A DNA stretch of 42,548 nt from Desulfuromonadales bacterium (GTDB taxonomy: Bacteria > Desulfobacterota > Desulfuromonadia > Desulfuromonadales > JACZKF01): positions 1 to 42,548 of the forward strand of contig JARFUG010000023.1 of NCBI GenBank assembly GCA_029289095.1, written 5' to 3'. Shown here in pieces: positions 31,364 through 39,035 of the stretch. Every line of letters begins with the position of its first letter. Positions within the stretch are counted from its first letter, which is position 1. Position numbers and translations under genes: made by a program. Under the pieces are notes generated by a model that worked only from the letters and a program-made list of their open reading frames with translations, had not been told where the DNA came from and did no database searches.

Positions 31364-32333
31364 TCCCCAACCTGCGGGCGCAGGGCTGTTCGACGCCGTC
31401 CGCGGCGCCTGCGCCCGTGTCGCCGAAGAGGCGGTTTTCGTCTCTATCCTGACAGATCGTCTGTGCGGTTATTTCGACCAGATCGCAGCAGATTGTCGTC
31501 TCGTGATGGATCCAGACATCCATTTCAAGGGCGGAGAGGACGAGACCGTCGCGTTTTTTCTCACTCTGGATGCCGTCAATTTCGGCTCAGGCTATTTCCC
31601 CGCGATTCTCCCCGATCCGCGTCTGTCGGGATACAGAACCATCGCCTCGGCTCTGACCGATCGATTCAGGGCCGAAGGCCCTTTCAGCGCTGAAGACCTC
31701 TCCTGCATCACCTCCGAGCAGTGCGTTCGTCTTTTCCGCCTCGACTCGCGCAATCCTCTCACTTGGGAACTGGCGGCCCTCTTCAGACAAGCTCTCGGCG
31801 ATCTTGGCCTTTTTCTTCTCGAGCGATTCGACGGTTGTTTCAGCGCTGTGATCGAGGAGACCGGCGGTTCGGCCGAAAGACTTGTCTCTCTTCTTGCCGA
31901 AATGCCGCTCTTCCAGGATACCGCATTCTGCCGCGGAAGAATTGTTCCCTTCTATAAAAGGGCTCAGATCACCGCCGCCGATCTTCATATCGCATTTGGC
32001 GGGAAAGGAGTCGGGCGATTCGACGACATCGGCGCCCTGACTCTCTTTGCGGACAATCTCGTTCCACATGTCCTTCGGCATGACGGACTGCTGCGTTACG
32101 ACCCTTCCCTTGCCGCAAGGATCGACGGTGGAGAGCTGCTGGAGTCAGGATCTGTCGAGGAGATCGAAATCCGCGCCTGCGCGGTACACGTCGTCGAGTT
32201 GCTGGTGAAAGAGGCGAACCACCGTCATCGAGCCCTTTCGCCCCTGCATTTCGACAACCTGCTGTGGCGCCGCGGGCAGCAGCCCCACTACCGATCCCTT
32301 GCACGCCACCGGACGTTAACTCCCTTTTATTGA
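31332..32333 (+). CDS. Queuosine 5'-phosphate N-glycosylase-like protein (Qng1/DUF2419)
   Basis: The protein has about 333 residues. Family features seen: FDAVRGACARVAEEAVFVSI near the start, DIHFKGGEDETVAFFLTLDAVNFGSGYFP, ITSEQCVRLFR, VPFYKRAQITAADLHIAFGG, and FADNLVPHVLRHDGLLRYDPSLAARIDGGELLESGSVEEIEIRACAVHVVELL ending in LHFDNLLW. DUF2419/Q_salvage proteins release queuine from queuosine 5'-phosphate so that it can be reinserted in tRNA. The ATG at 31332 (or GTG at 31329) overlaps the preceding gene, implying coupled translation. The family is best known in eukaryotes and is sporadic in bacteria. Confidence 0.87.
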   Translation: MSDLSVSLPSDPQPAGAGLFDAVRGACARVAEEAVFVSILTDRLCGYFDQIAADCRLVMDPDIHFKGGEDETVAFFLTLDAVNFGSGYFPAILPDPRLSGYRTIASALTDRFRAEGPFSAEDLSCITSEQCVRLFRLDSRNPLTWELAALFRQALGDLGLFLLERFDGCFSAVIEETGGSAERLVSLLAEMPLFQDTAFCRGRIVPFYKRAQITAADLHIAFGGKGVGRFDDIGALTLFADNLVPHVLRHDGLLRYDPSLAARIDGGELLESGSVEEIEIRACAVHVVELLVKEANHRHRALSPLHFDNLLWRRGQQPHYRSLARHRTLTPFY

Positions 32334-32426
32334 ATGGTATTTCGGCATTGCACATCCGCAAAGGACTGCTAACTTTGAAAGAGAGACAGATCTCAGACGT
32401 CTCACTCAGTCAGGGAGAAAACAGCC

Positions 32427-32648
32427 ATGCCGCAGACAGTCACCATGGTTCCCGATCCGCGGGGGGGTTGGATCGTGAGGGCGCCCGGATCCTCAAGCGA
32501 CGAGGGGCACTTCGAGACCCGGGGAGAAGCCGTAAATTTCGGACGTGAACTTTGCAGCCAGGTGAATGCCGATTTCGAGATCCATCACCTGGACGGAAAG
32601 GTAACGCGCGAGCACTTCCGTCGCTCTACTTTCCCGAGCCGTTCTTGA
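32427..32648 (+). CDS. DUF2188-type small protein
   Basis: This 73-residue soluble protein has the pattern GGWIVRAPGSSSDEGHFETRGEAVNFGRELCSQVNADFEIHHLDGKVTRE, matching the DUF2188 layout (W-x-V, a threonine/arginine before the EA helix, then IHxxDGK). Function is unknown. GGGAG lies 9-10 bases upstream. It is followed by a small lipoprotein gene and a terminator. Confidence 0.78.
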   Translation: MPQTVTMVPDPRGGWIVRAPGSSSDEGHFETRGEAVNFGRELCSQVNADFEIHHLDGKVTREHFRRSTFPSRS

Positions 32649-32708
32649 GGTTTCGAGGCATTGCGATAAACTCCAATCGAATGTTCGCAACGCTAAAGGA
32701 GAATCGAC

Positions 32709-32867
32709 ATGTTGAGAAAGCTCATGGCTGTATTGGCAATCGGCGCCATGATGGCCGGCAGCTTGTCCGCCTGCTATACAGCCGGACGTGCCACGGGTGA
32801 GGCCGCCGAGGGGATCGAAAGAGGGGCCGAGCAATTCGAGCGCGGGTATCAGGAAAGAAGGGATTGA
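32709..32867 (+). CDS. Entericidin-like small lipoprotein
   Basis: This 52-residue peptide has a strong ribosome-binding site (AAAGGAG, 7 bases upstream). It opens MLRKLMAVLAIGAMMAGSLSAC with a clear lipobox (LSAC, Cys22), followed by a short alanine/glycine and glutamate-rich mature part (TGEAAEGIERGAEQFE). This resembles entericidin A/B lipoproteins, whose mature parts are similarly short and amphipathic. A toxin-antidote role cannot be claimed. A terminator begins 24 bases after the stop. Confidence 0.8.
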   Translation: MLRKLMAVLAIGAMMAGSLSACYTAGRATGEAAEGIERGAEQFERGYQERRD

Positions 32868-32891
32868 CGCCACCCTGATCGTTACGTCCAT

Positions 32892-32918
32892 CGGCCGCCG
32901 TTCACGGCGGCCGTTTTG
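32892..32918 (+). terminator. Rho-independent terminator after the small lipoprotein
   Basis: CGGCCGCCG (32892-32900) and CGGCGGCCG (32905-32913) form a perfect 9-bp GC stem with a TTCA tetraloop, followed by TTTTGTT. Confidence 0.9.
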
Positions 32919-32974
32919 TTGATACTTCAGCCGTGAGACGCCGATATGATCCTCCTTACCTCCCGCTGACCGCT

Positions 32975-34531
32975 ATGGAATCTCCACCCTCAGCCGTCTC
33001 CATCGGCCGGCGCCCGATTCTCGTTTTAGCGCCGGTTTTCTGGGCGCTGTTTCAACTCATCACTTCGACAACTTTTGCCGGGATCAAATCCGAGCCCGAT
33101 CTCGGCGACGTCTCACGCTACAGCTTCGCCCGAACCATTCATCCCATGATCGAAGAGCACGCCGGTCTGAGCGGGGCTTTCATCCTCGAGGAGGGGGACG
33201 AGAACCTGGTCGTACGCGCCTGGCTCGTTCAGAACGCGGTCGAGAGCATCAGCATTCTCACCTTCATCTACAGTTTCGACACCATCGGAACGATCGCCAC
33301 CCAGGCCCTGATCGACGCCGCAGACCGGGGCGTGCATGTGCGCATTGTGATCGATGATTTCCTGTTGTACCGTGAGCCGATGGATCTGTTGCTGGCTTTG
33401 GCCGCTCACCCTCTCATCGAAATCCGGATCTACAACCCCGTGCGTTCGGTGGGGGTTTCGACGATCCGGATGGTCTGGAACCTCATCAGCGATTTCCGCC
33501 TCTTCAACCAGCGCCTTCACAACAAGACCTTCATTGCCGACGGGGTTGCGGGCATCTGCGGGGGCCGAAACGTCGCCAATGAATACTTCGACTACAAGCA
33601 GGAATACCACTTCAGGGACCGCGACATCCTGGTCATCGGCCCTGTGGTCGAAGAGATGTCGACCAATTTCGAAGCTTTCTGGCAGAGCGAACTCTCCAGG
33701 CCGGTTGAATCACTCCTGCCGGAGATGATCGCCGAAATGACGCAGGAAGACATCCTGCGGATCTATCAGGAGCTTTCAGAGTCCTCTGCCGCACTCCTTG
33801 AAACGCTCGTCGTGGTGCGCAAAGCGCTCGACCGGCAGGAAGATCACCTGCGAAGGATCATGAAGGAGATGGTCTGGACGGACGAAATATGGTTCGTGAG
33901 CGACCGCCCAGGCACAAACCTCGGCAAGCCCGGCCTGGGAGGGGGAGGGGAGATGATGGATGCGCTAAGAGAAGCGATCCTCTCGGCGCAGGAACGAATT
34001 ACCGTACACTCTCCCTACTTCATCGTCGCCGAAGGGGAACTCGGCTTTTTCAGAAAGGCGCGCGAAGGGGTTGAGATCCGCGTCGTCACCAACTCCCTTG
34101 CATCCACCGACAACATCGCCGCCTTCAGCGGCTACGCCAAGAGCCGCGAGACAAAACTGGCCGCGGGGATGATTCTGCGGGAATTTCGTCCCGACCCCTC
34201 GATCGAACAGGAGGCAATGGCGCAGTACGTCGCACCCTGGGAGGAACCTCCTATCGTCGTCATGCACGCCAAGACACTGGTGATCGACGGCGAACTCGTC
34301 TATGTCGGCACCTACAACTTCGATCCCCGTGGGGCCAACCTGAGCACCGAGGAGGGAATCTTTGTTCGAAGTCGCGAACTCGCTCGCAGGATAGAATCGG
34401 TGGTCGAGGTGGAGATGAAAGAGGGAAACAGTTGGAACCCTGCAGATTACTCCCCCGACCGCTATGCCAACTGGTGGCGTCGGGTCAAACTCTGGTTTTT
34501 CAAACTGTGGCCGATCCGCCCTCTGCTGTAA
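32975..34531 (+). CDS. Phospholipase D-like / cardiolipin synthase-type protein
   Basis: The protein has about 518 residues from ATG 32975. An in-frame GTG at 32933 lies only 15 bases past the terminator and is less likely; neither start has a strong ribosome-binding site. After an N-terminal hydrophobic signal or anchor come two HKD motifs: H182-N-K184...D189 in NQRLHNKTFIADGVAGICGGRN, and H431-A-K433...D438 in VVMHAKTLVIDGELVYVGTYNFDPRGANLSTE. This is the layout of ClsC (YmdC)-like phospholipid synthases. A substrate such as phosphatidylglycerol or phosphatidylethanolamine is inferred. A terminator follows the gene. Confidence 0.87.
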   Translation: MESPPSAVSIGRRPILVLAPVFWALFQLITSTTFAGIKSEPDLGDVSRYSFARTIHPMIEEHAGLSGAFILEEGDENLVVRAWLVQNAVESISILTFIYSFDTIGTIATQALIDAADRGVHVRIVIDDFLLYREPMDLLLALAAHPLIEIRIYNPVRSVGVSTIRMVWNLISDFRLFNQRLHNKTFIADGVAGICGGRNVANEYFDYKQEYHFRDRDILVIGPVVEEMSTNFEAFWQSELSRPVESLLPEMIAEMTQEDILRIYQELSESSAALLETLVVVRKALDRQEDHLRRIMKEMVWTDEIWFVSDRPGTNLGKPGLGGGGEMMDALREAILSAQERITVHSPYFIVAEGELGFFRKAREGVEIRVVTNSLASTDNIAAFSGYAKSRETKLAAGMILREFRPDPSIEQEAMAQYVAPWEEPPIVVMHAKTLVIDGELVYVGTYNFDPRGANLSTEEGIFVRSRELARRIESVVEVEMKEGNSWNPADYSPDRYANWWRRVKLWFFKLWPIRPLL

Positions 34532-34539
34532 AACGAGTG

Positions 34540-34560
34540 AGGAGTGAGGCGTCAGGAGTG
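34540..34560 (+). repeat. Heptanucleotide repeat, RRGAGYY family (3 units)
   Basis: AGGAGTG, AGGCGTC and AGGAGTG start 8 bases after the PLD-like stop codon. Confidence 0.7.
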
Positions 34561-34666
34561 AGCAGAATCGCGCAAGGTTGGACAGCAGATGGAAAACGGT
34601 CCTTTGCTGCGCGGCGCTTGACAGGCGAAGGGGTTCTGGTAGGTTAAGAAAAACTAAGAAAATTTT

Positions 34667-34705
34667 GCCCCGTGGCATCCCTTCCTTGGCCGCGGGGCGT
34701 TTTTT
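34667..34705. terminator. Terminator between convergent PLD and LEA2 genes
   Basis: GCCCCGTGGC (34667-34676) pairs with GCCGCGGGGC (34689-34698) with one G-U, followed by GTTTTTT on the plus strand. On the minus strand the hairpin is followed by AAAATTTTC, so it may work both ways. Confidence 0.85.
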
Positions 34706-35177
34706 ATCGAATGCGCAGCATTTCAGGGTCGAACTCCCCTTCGCGCCGGAAGGGGAAGACGGCATCGAACACGCGCATTCCGGTCAGGGTGACGCTTCCG
34801 TCGATGGCGTAGCGGATCGCCTCACCCGGCCTTCTCTGTTGAGAAAACTGAAGGAGGCTCAGGTATCCCGTCGAGAGGCGCAGGGTGGTGTCGGCGTACT
34901 CCCCGGCAGGGATGCTGATGCGCTGAAGCGACTGACCGTCGGCGATGCGGATGCCGTTGAGAAGAAAGTTGTAGCGGACAGTGCCGACGGTGATCGGCGC
35001 CGGGTTGGGATTGTAGATGCGCAGGTCAGCGAGAATATTTGCGTGACTGAGGGTCAGATCGCCGATGCGCAGATCAACGAGATTGACCTCCGGCGCGACA
35101 GGGCGGACTGTTGCGCAGGAGGTCAGCACCATCAGCAAAAAAATACAAGATACGGCCTTAGGTCCGAGTCCCTTCAT
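34704..35177 (-). CDS. LEA type 2 family lipoprotein
   Basis: The protein has about 157 residues from ATG 35177 (AAGGAGG upstream; an earlier in-frame ATG at 35225 lacks one). It has a lipoprotein signal with LTSC, then a single LEA14-like beta domain: VNLVDLRIGDLTLSHANILADLRIYNPNPAPITVGTVRYNFLLNGIRIADGQS, with the typical N-P-N turn. These proteins bind hydrophobic ligands or stabilise envelopes; the role is unknown. The plus-strand terminator abuts its stop. Confidence 0.88.
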   Translation of the reverse strand: MKGLGPKAVSCIFLLMVLTSCATVRPVAPEVNLVDLRIGDLTLSHANILADLRIYNPNPAPITVGTVRYNFLLNGIRIADGQSLQRISIPAGEYADTTLRLSTGYLSLLQFSQQRRPGEAIRYAIDGSVTLTGMRVFDAVFPFRREGEFDPEMLRIR

Positions 35178-35250
35178 CTCTGAGATCCTCCTTCGTGCGT
35201 GATGCTTCACCAGTATAGCACTCACGAAGGGCGGACAGGAAGAGGGCGGC

Positions 35251-35838
35251 TCAGAGGGAGGCGGTGATCTCCTGATCGGCGGAAGGGACCTTTTGCGTCT
35301 CGGCAGCAGGCTCTTCGAACCACATGAGGGTCCCGGTCTGTCTGCCGAAGTGACGCGCCACCTCGATGTCCTCGTGCCAGATGTCCACGCGTTTCGTCCA
35401 GCGACGGTTCATCAGGTCCCGCACCTCGAAGATCCCGTGTCCGGGGATGAAGACCCGCTTTCCGAAATACAGACCCATTTCATCGATCAGGTCTCTCGAG
35501 ACCGCCAGGACGCCGTTCCTCACCCCATGCATCGAAGCGGTGACATACGGCGTTTCGTCACACTGCCAAACCGTCGACGTGTACGCCGTAATCGTCACCG
35601 GAACGGAGCGGACGCTGTCGAGGTCGACGGGATGGCCGAAGATCTCTTCGATCAACTCCATCGCCCTGACGAGTTCGGAGCGGATCTGATGAGCCGTCTG
35701 GACGAATTCCTGCGTGGTTTCTGATCTGGAGGTGGGAATCTCGTCATCAGAGCGGAGATAGAGATCGAGGGCGAAAAGGAGCACGATGACGGGCAGAAGC
35801 AGCCTAGCGCAGACGACATACGCATCAACTTTTTTCAT
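35251..35838 (-). CDS. 3D-domain (double-psi beta-barrel) exported protein
   Basis: The protein has about 195 residues from the ATG at 35838, which has GGAGG 6-7 bases upstream. An N-terminal membrane segment (about residues 8-25) is followed by a helix and a 3D domain: VPVTITAYTSTVWQCDETPYVTASMHG, GLYFGKRVFIPGHGIFEVRDLMNRRWTKRVDIWHEDIEVARHFGR. The aspartates of RDLMN and RVDIW are the domain signature, found in lytic transglycosylase-like and resuscitation proteins. It may act on peptidoglycan, but the catalytic role is inferred. Confidence 0.85.
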   Translation of the reverse strand: MKKVDAYVVCARLLLPVIVLLFALDLYLRSDDEIPTSRSETTQEFVQTAHQIRSELVRAMELIEEIFGHPVDLDSVRSVPVTITAYTSTVWQCDETPYVTASMHGVRNGVLAVSRDLIDEMGLYFGKRVFIPGHGIFEVRDLMNRRWTKRVDIWHEDIEVARHFGRQTGTLMWFEEPAAETQKVPSADQEITASL

Positions 35839-35963
35839 GTTTGCCTCCAAGATTAGAAGCTCTCAATGAAATAAAAAAAGTATACCATCTGATTTCCATC
35901 CGTCAATACCTTCACCTTCTGATGGAAATGGGGTATGGTGGCAATTTTCGGGTACGGATAGAT

Positions 35964-36350
35964 ATGTCCATTTTTAAAAACATCTTCTGGATTACCCTCT
36001 ATTTCCTGTGGATGAGCGCCATTCTCTGGCTCTCTCTCGATCCTACTCCGCCGCAGATCGCGGAGACCGGTCTTCTGGCCTGGGACAAGTTTCATCACGC
36101 CGCGGCCTATGCGATGATGACGATCCTGGGCGGGCTCGGACTGCGCATCTGGATTCATCCGCCCCGTCGTTGCTGGCTCGTTTCAGGGGCGATCGCCGTT
36201 GCGATCGGCATCGGCGTCGAGATCGCTCAGGGGATGATGCGTCTCGGCCGCTTTGCCGACTGGCAGGATGTGGTGGCCAATACCGTGGGAGTTGTGAGCG
36301 CGCTCCTTCTCGTCGCCCTCGTCCGATTGTTTCCGTTCCGGCAGAAGTGA
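35964..36350 (+). CDS. VanZ-like membrane protein
   Basis: The protein has about 128 residues from ATG 35964; upstream in-frame ATGs give a non-membrane extension with no ribosome-binding site. It has four hydrophobic segments with the VanZ-like pattern WDKFHHAAAYAMMTILGGLGL and EIAQGMMRLGRFADWQDVVANTVGVVSALL. Family function is unclear. It ends 6 bases before the AddB-like gene and is probably cotranscribed with it. Confidence 0.82.
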   Translation: MSIFKNIFWITLYFLWMSAILWLSLDPTPPQIAETGLLAWDKFHHAAAYAMMTILGGLGLRIWIHPPRRCWLVSGAIAVAIGIGVEIAQGMMRLGRFADWQDVVANTVGVVSALLLVALVRLFPFRQK

Positions 36351-36356
36351 GAATCG

Positions 36357-39035
36357 ATGATCGACTCCCATCATGAAGAAGTGCTGAAAGCGGTCTGCGG
36401 AGGAGCGCTGGTTCTTACTGCGACCAAGAGACTCGCCCGTCGGCTCCGGAGCGATTTCGACCTGCTCAGAGCCGCGCAGGGGAATGCAGCCTGGCCGAGT
36501 CCCGCTATTCACAGCGCGGACGCATGGCTTCAGGGCGCAGCCGAACGTCTCGGGGAGGGGTGGCGTTTTCTCGAAGCGCAGGCGGCTCGCCGGTTGTGGG
36601 AGAGGATCATCGAAGCGCAGGAGTCAGGCTCCGCGCAGGCCCTTCTGCAGCTTTCGGCCACAGCCCGTATGGCGATGCAGGCACACGAACTTCTCACCGA
36701 ATACCGTTGCGATCCGCGGCGATATCCGCTGAGCGGAGACCATGCTTCCTTCCTGCGCTGGCAGGAGCGCTATGTGAAGATCTGCGCCGCAGAGGGCTGG
36801 CTCGACCGAATGGCACTGTTCGAAACGGTGATCGTCGCCTTCGAGAAGGGCGAACTGCCGCTTCCCGCCACGGTGTGGTTCGTCGGTTTCGACGATCTGC
36901 CTCCGCGGGTGCGGCGCTTGAGGAAGGCTTTTGCCGAGCGGGGGGTGAGCGTCCATGAGACGGCCCCCCCCGCGGAACTTTGGGGGGAATTGACGCGCAT
37001 GCGGTGCGTCGATGCCGGCGAGGAGGTTCGCCTTTCCGCCCGATGGGCGCGTGCCCTCCTCGAAAAGGGTGAGGAAGGGATCGGCATCATCGTTCCCGAC
37101 CTGGAGGGATATCGTCCCCTGATCGATCGGATTTTTCGTGAAGAGATCGATCCCGAGGCGCAGGTCCGCCCCGGCAACGAGGAGGTGCGCTTCAATCTAT
37201 CGTTGGGCGAGCCCCTTTCGGCGCGGGGGGCGGTGAGTGCAGCTCTGGCGATTCTCGCGACCGGGGCGCAGCCGACCCTCGCTCAGGCAAGCTTTCTCCT
37301 TCGGACTCCCTACCTGGGCGGGAGCCGGCGGGAAAGCGCCGCACGCTCTCGCCTGGAGGTGCGGCTGAGAGGTGGAAACAACCCGAAGGTCCCCCTCTTC
37401 ACCCTTGCCAAAGAACCTGCGGAAGCCGAACGGAAAAATCCGAGGGAAATTTCCTTCGCTGGGATCTGCCACCGGTTGATCGAAGGGGCGAACGTCGGGG
37501 GGAAACGCCTTCCCGGCCTCTGGGCGAGACATTTCTCCGAACTGTTGACCGCCGTCGGATGGCCGGGGGACCGTCCTCTGGACAGCATCGACTTTCAGGT
37601 CGTGGAGGCGTGGAACAGGAAAGTCCTTACCCGCATGGCGACGCTCGACGCGGTTTCCCAACCGATGGAGCGCGGCGAAGCGCTCAGCCTCCTTCGTCGC
37701 CTCGCGGCGGAGACCGAGTTCCAGCCCGAAGGCCCCGAGAGCCCCGTGCAGGTCATCGGCCTTCTGGAGGGGGCCGGACTCCGTTTCGATCACCTCTGGG
37801 TGATGGGGCTGCACGACGGCGTTTTCCCGGCGCCGGCCCGTCCGAATCCCTTTCTCCCCGTTCCTTTGCAGGTCGACGCGGAGATGCCCCATGCCGACGC
37901 CTCCCGCGAGGCCGATTTCGCCCGTCGCGTCGCAGGACGCCTCTTCGCTGCGGCCCCGACTGTCGTTCTCAGCCACCCCTGTCGGGAAGGGGACGCGACT
38001 CTCCTTCCGAGTCCGCTGATCGCCGGGATCGCGGCCGGAGAGGTTCCCCTTGCGGCGGCCAACGCTCCCGCACTCCTCTGGCGCTCTCAAGGGGTTGTGG
38101 CCGAGAGGTTCTCCGACAGCCGCGCCCCTGCACTCGGCGAGGGTGAGCGCCCCTCCGGAGGGACGGGCATCCTTCGCGATCAGGCCCTGTGTCCCTTTCG
38201 TGCCTTTGCGCGGCACCGGCTCAGGGCGCAGGCTCTGGAGACGCCCGACATCGGCCTCGATGCGCGGGGGCGCGGCACGTTGCTGCACAAGACGCTCGAA
38301 ATCTTCTGGCGCCGGACGAAAGATCAAGCGTCGTTGCTGGCCCTGGACGGCGCAAATCTCTGGCGTCGGCTCGGGGAGTGCGTGGAGGAGGCGGTGAAGG
38401 CGGTCTATCCGGAAGGGGGGGCAAGACCTCCCGGGGAGCTCCTCGACCTGGAGAAAGCGCGGCTGTGCCTTCTGGTGGGAGAGTGGCTGAGCGAAGTCGA
38501 AGCGCGACGCACTCCGTTCACCGTCCTGGAGCCGGAGCAGGAGCGCCGCGTGAGTTACGGCGGCATCGAGTTCGTCGCCCGGGTCGATCGCATCGACGCC
38601 CTAGAAGGGGGACGGAAAGTCGTGCTCGACTACAAGACGGGGCAGATCGACGCCGCTGACCTGATCGCGGAGCGCCTTGTCGAACCGCAGCTCCCCATCT
38701 ATGGTCTCGGGGAAGGGGGGGATCTCGCCGGAGTCGCCTTCGCGCGTCTTCGTCGGGGGGACTTCTCTTTTGCGGGGGTCGCCCGGGATGCGGATCTGCT
38801 CGCCGGCGTCAAGCCGCTTTCCGACTGGAAGAAGGCCGTCGCCGCCGGTATCGTCGATTGGGACGAACTGCTCGAGCGCTGGCGCAAACAGCTTGATGCC
38901 CTGGGGCGGGATTTTGCCGCTGGTGAGGCCGCCGTCGACCCCGTCAGCGCCGAGAAGGCGTGCCGCATCTGCGACCTGAAGCCCCTGTGCCGGATTGCCG
39001 AGGTGCGCAGCGCCCTCGAGGAGAATGACGAATGA
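36357..39035 (+). CDS. AddB-like PD-(D/E)XK nuclease, probable DNA repair protein
   Basis: This 892-residue protein has an N-terminal inactivated-helicase-like part and a C-terminal nuclease: RVDRID with D744/D747 and LDYKTG with D758, Y759, K760. A cysteine at 612 (ALCPFRAF) and a C-terminal C869-x2-C872-x5-C878 set match the iron-sulfur cluster that holds the nuclease in AddB. It belongs to the 'probable DNA repair protein' type that pairs with a UvrD-like partner. It is expected to process double-strand breaks with the next gene, which overlaps it by ATGA. Confidence 0.88.
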   Translation: MIDSHHEEVLKAVCGGALVLTATKRLARRLRSDFDLLRAAQGNAAWPSPAIHSADAWLQGAAERLGEGWRFLEAQAARRLWERIIEAQESGSAQALLQLSATARMAMQAHELLTEYRCDPRRYPLSGDHASFLRWQERYVKICAAEGWLDRMALFETVIVAFEKGELPLPATVWFVGFDDLPPRVRRLRKAFAERGVSVHETAPPAELWGELTRMRCVDAGEEVRLSARWARALLEKGEEGIGIIVPDLEGYRPLIDRIFREEIDPEAQVRPGNEEVRFNLSLGEPLSARGAVSAALAILATGAQPTLAQASFLLRTPYLGGSRRESAARSRLEVRLRGGNNPKVPLFTLAKEPAEAERKNPREISFAGICHRLIEGANVGGKRLPGLWARHFSELLTAVGWPGDRPLDSIDFQVVEAWNRKVLTRMATLDAVSQPMERGEALSLLRRLAAETEFQPEGPESPVQVIGLLEGAGLRFDHLWVMGLHDGVFPAPARPNPFLPVPLQVDAEMPHADASREADFARRVAGRLFAAAPTVVLSHPCREGDATLLPSPLIAGIAAGEVPLAAANAPALLWRSQGVVAERFSDSRAPALGEGERPSGGTGILRDQALCPFRAFARHRLRAQALETPDIGLDARGRGTLLHKTLEIFWRRTKDQASLLALDGANLWRRLGECVEEAVKAVYPEGGARPPGELLDLEKARLCLLVGEWLSEVEARRTPFTVLEPEQERRVSYGGIEFVARVDRIDALEGGRKVVLDYKTGQIDAADLIAERLVEPQLPIYGLGEGGDLAGVAFARLRRGDFSFAGVARDADLLAGVKPLSDWKKAVAAGIVDWDELLERWRKQLDALGRDFAAGEAAVDPVSAEKACRICDLKPLCRIAEVRSALEENDE

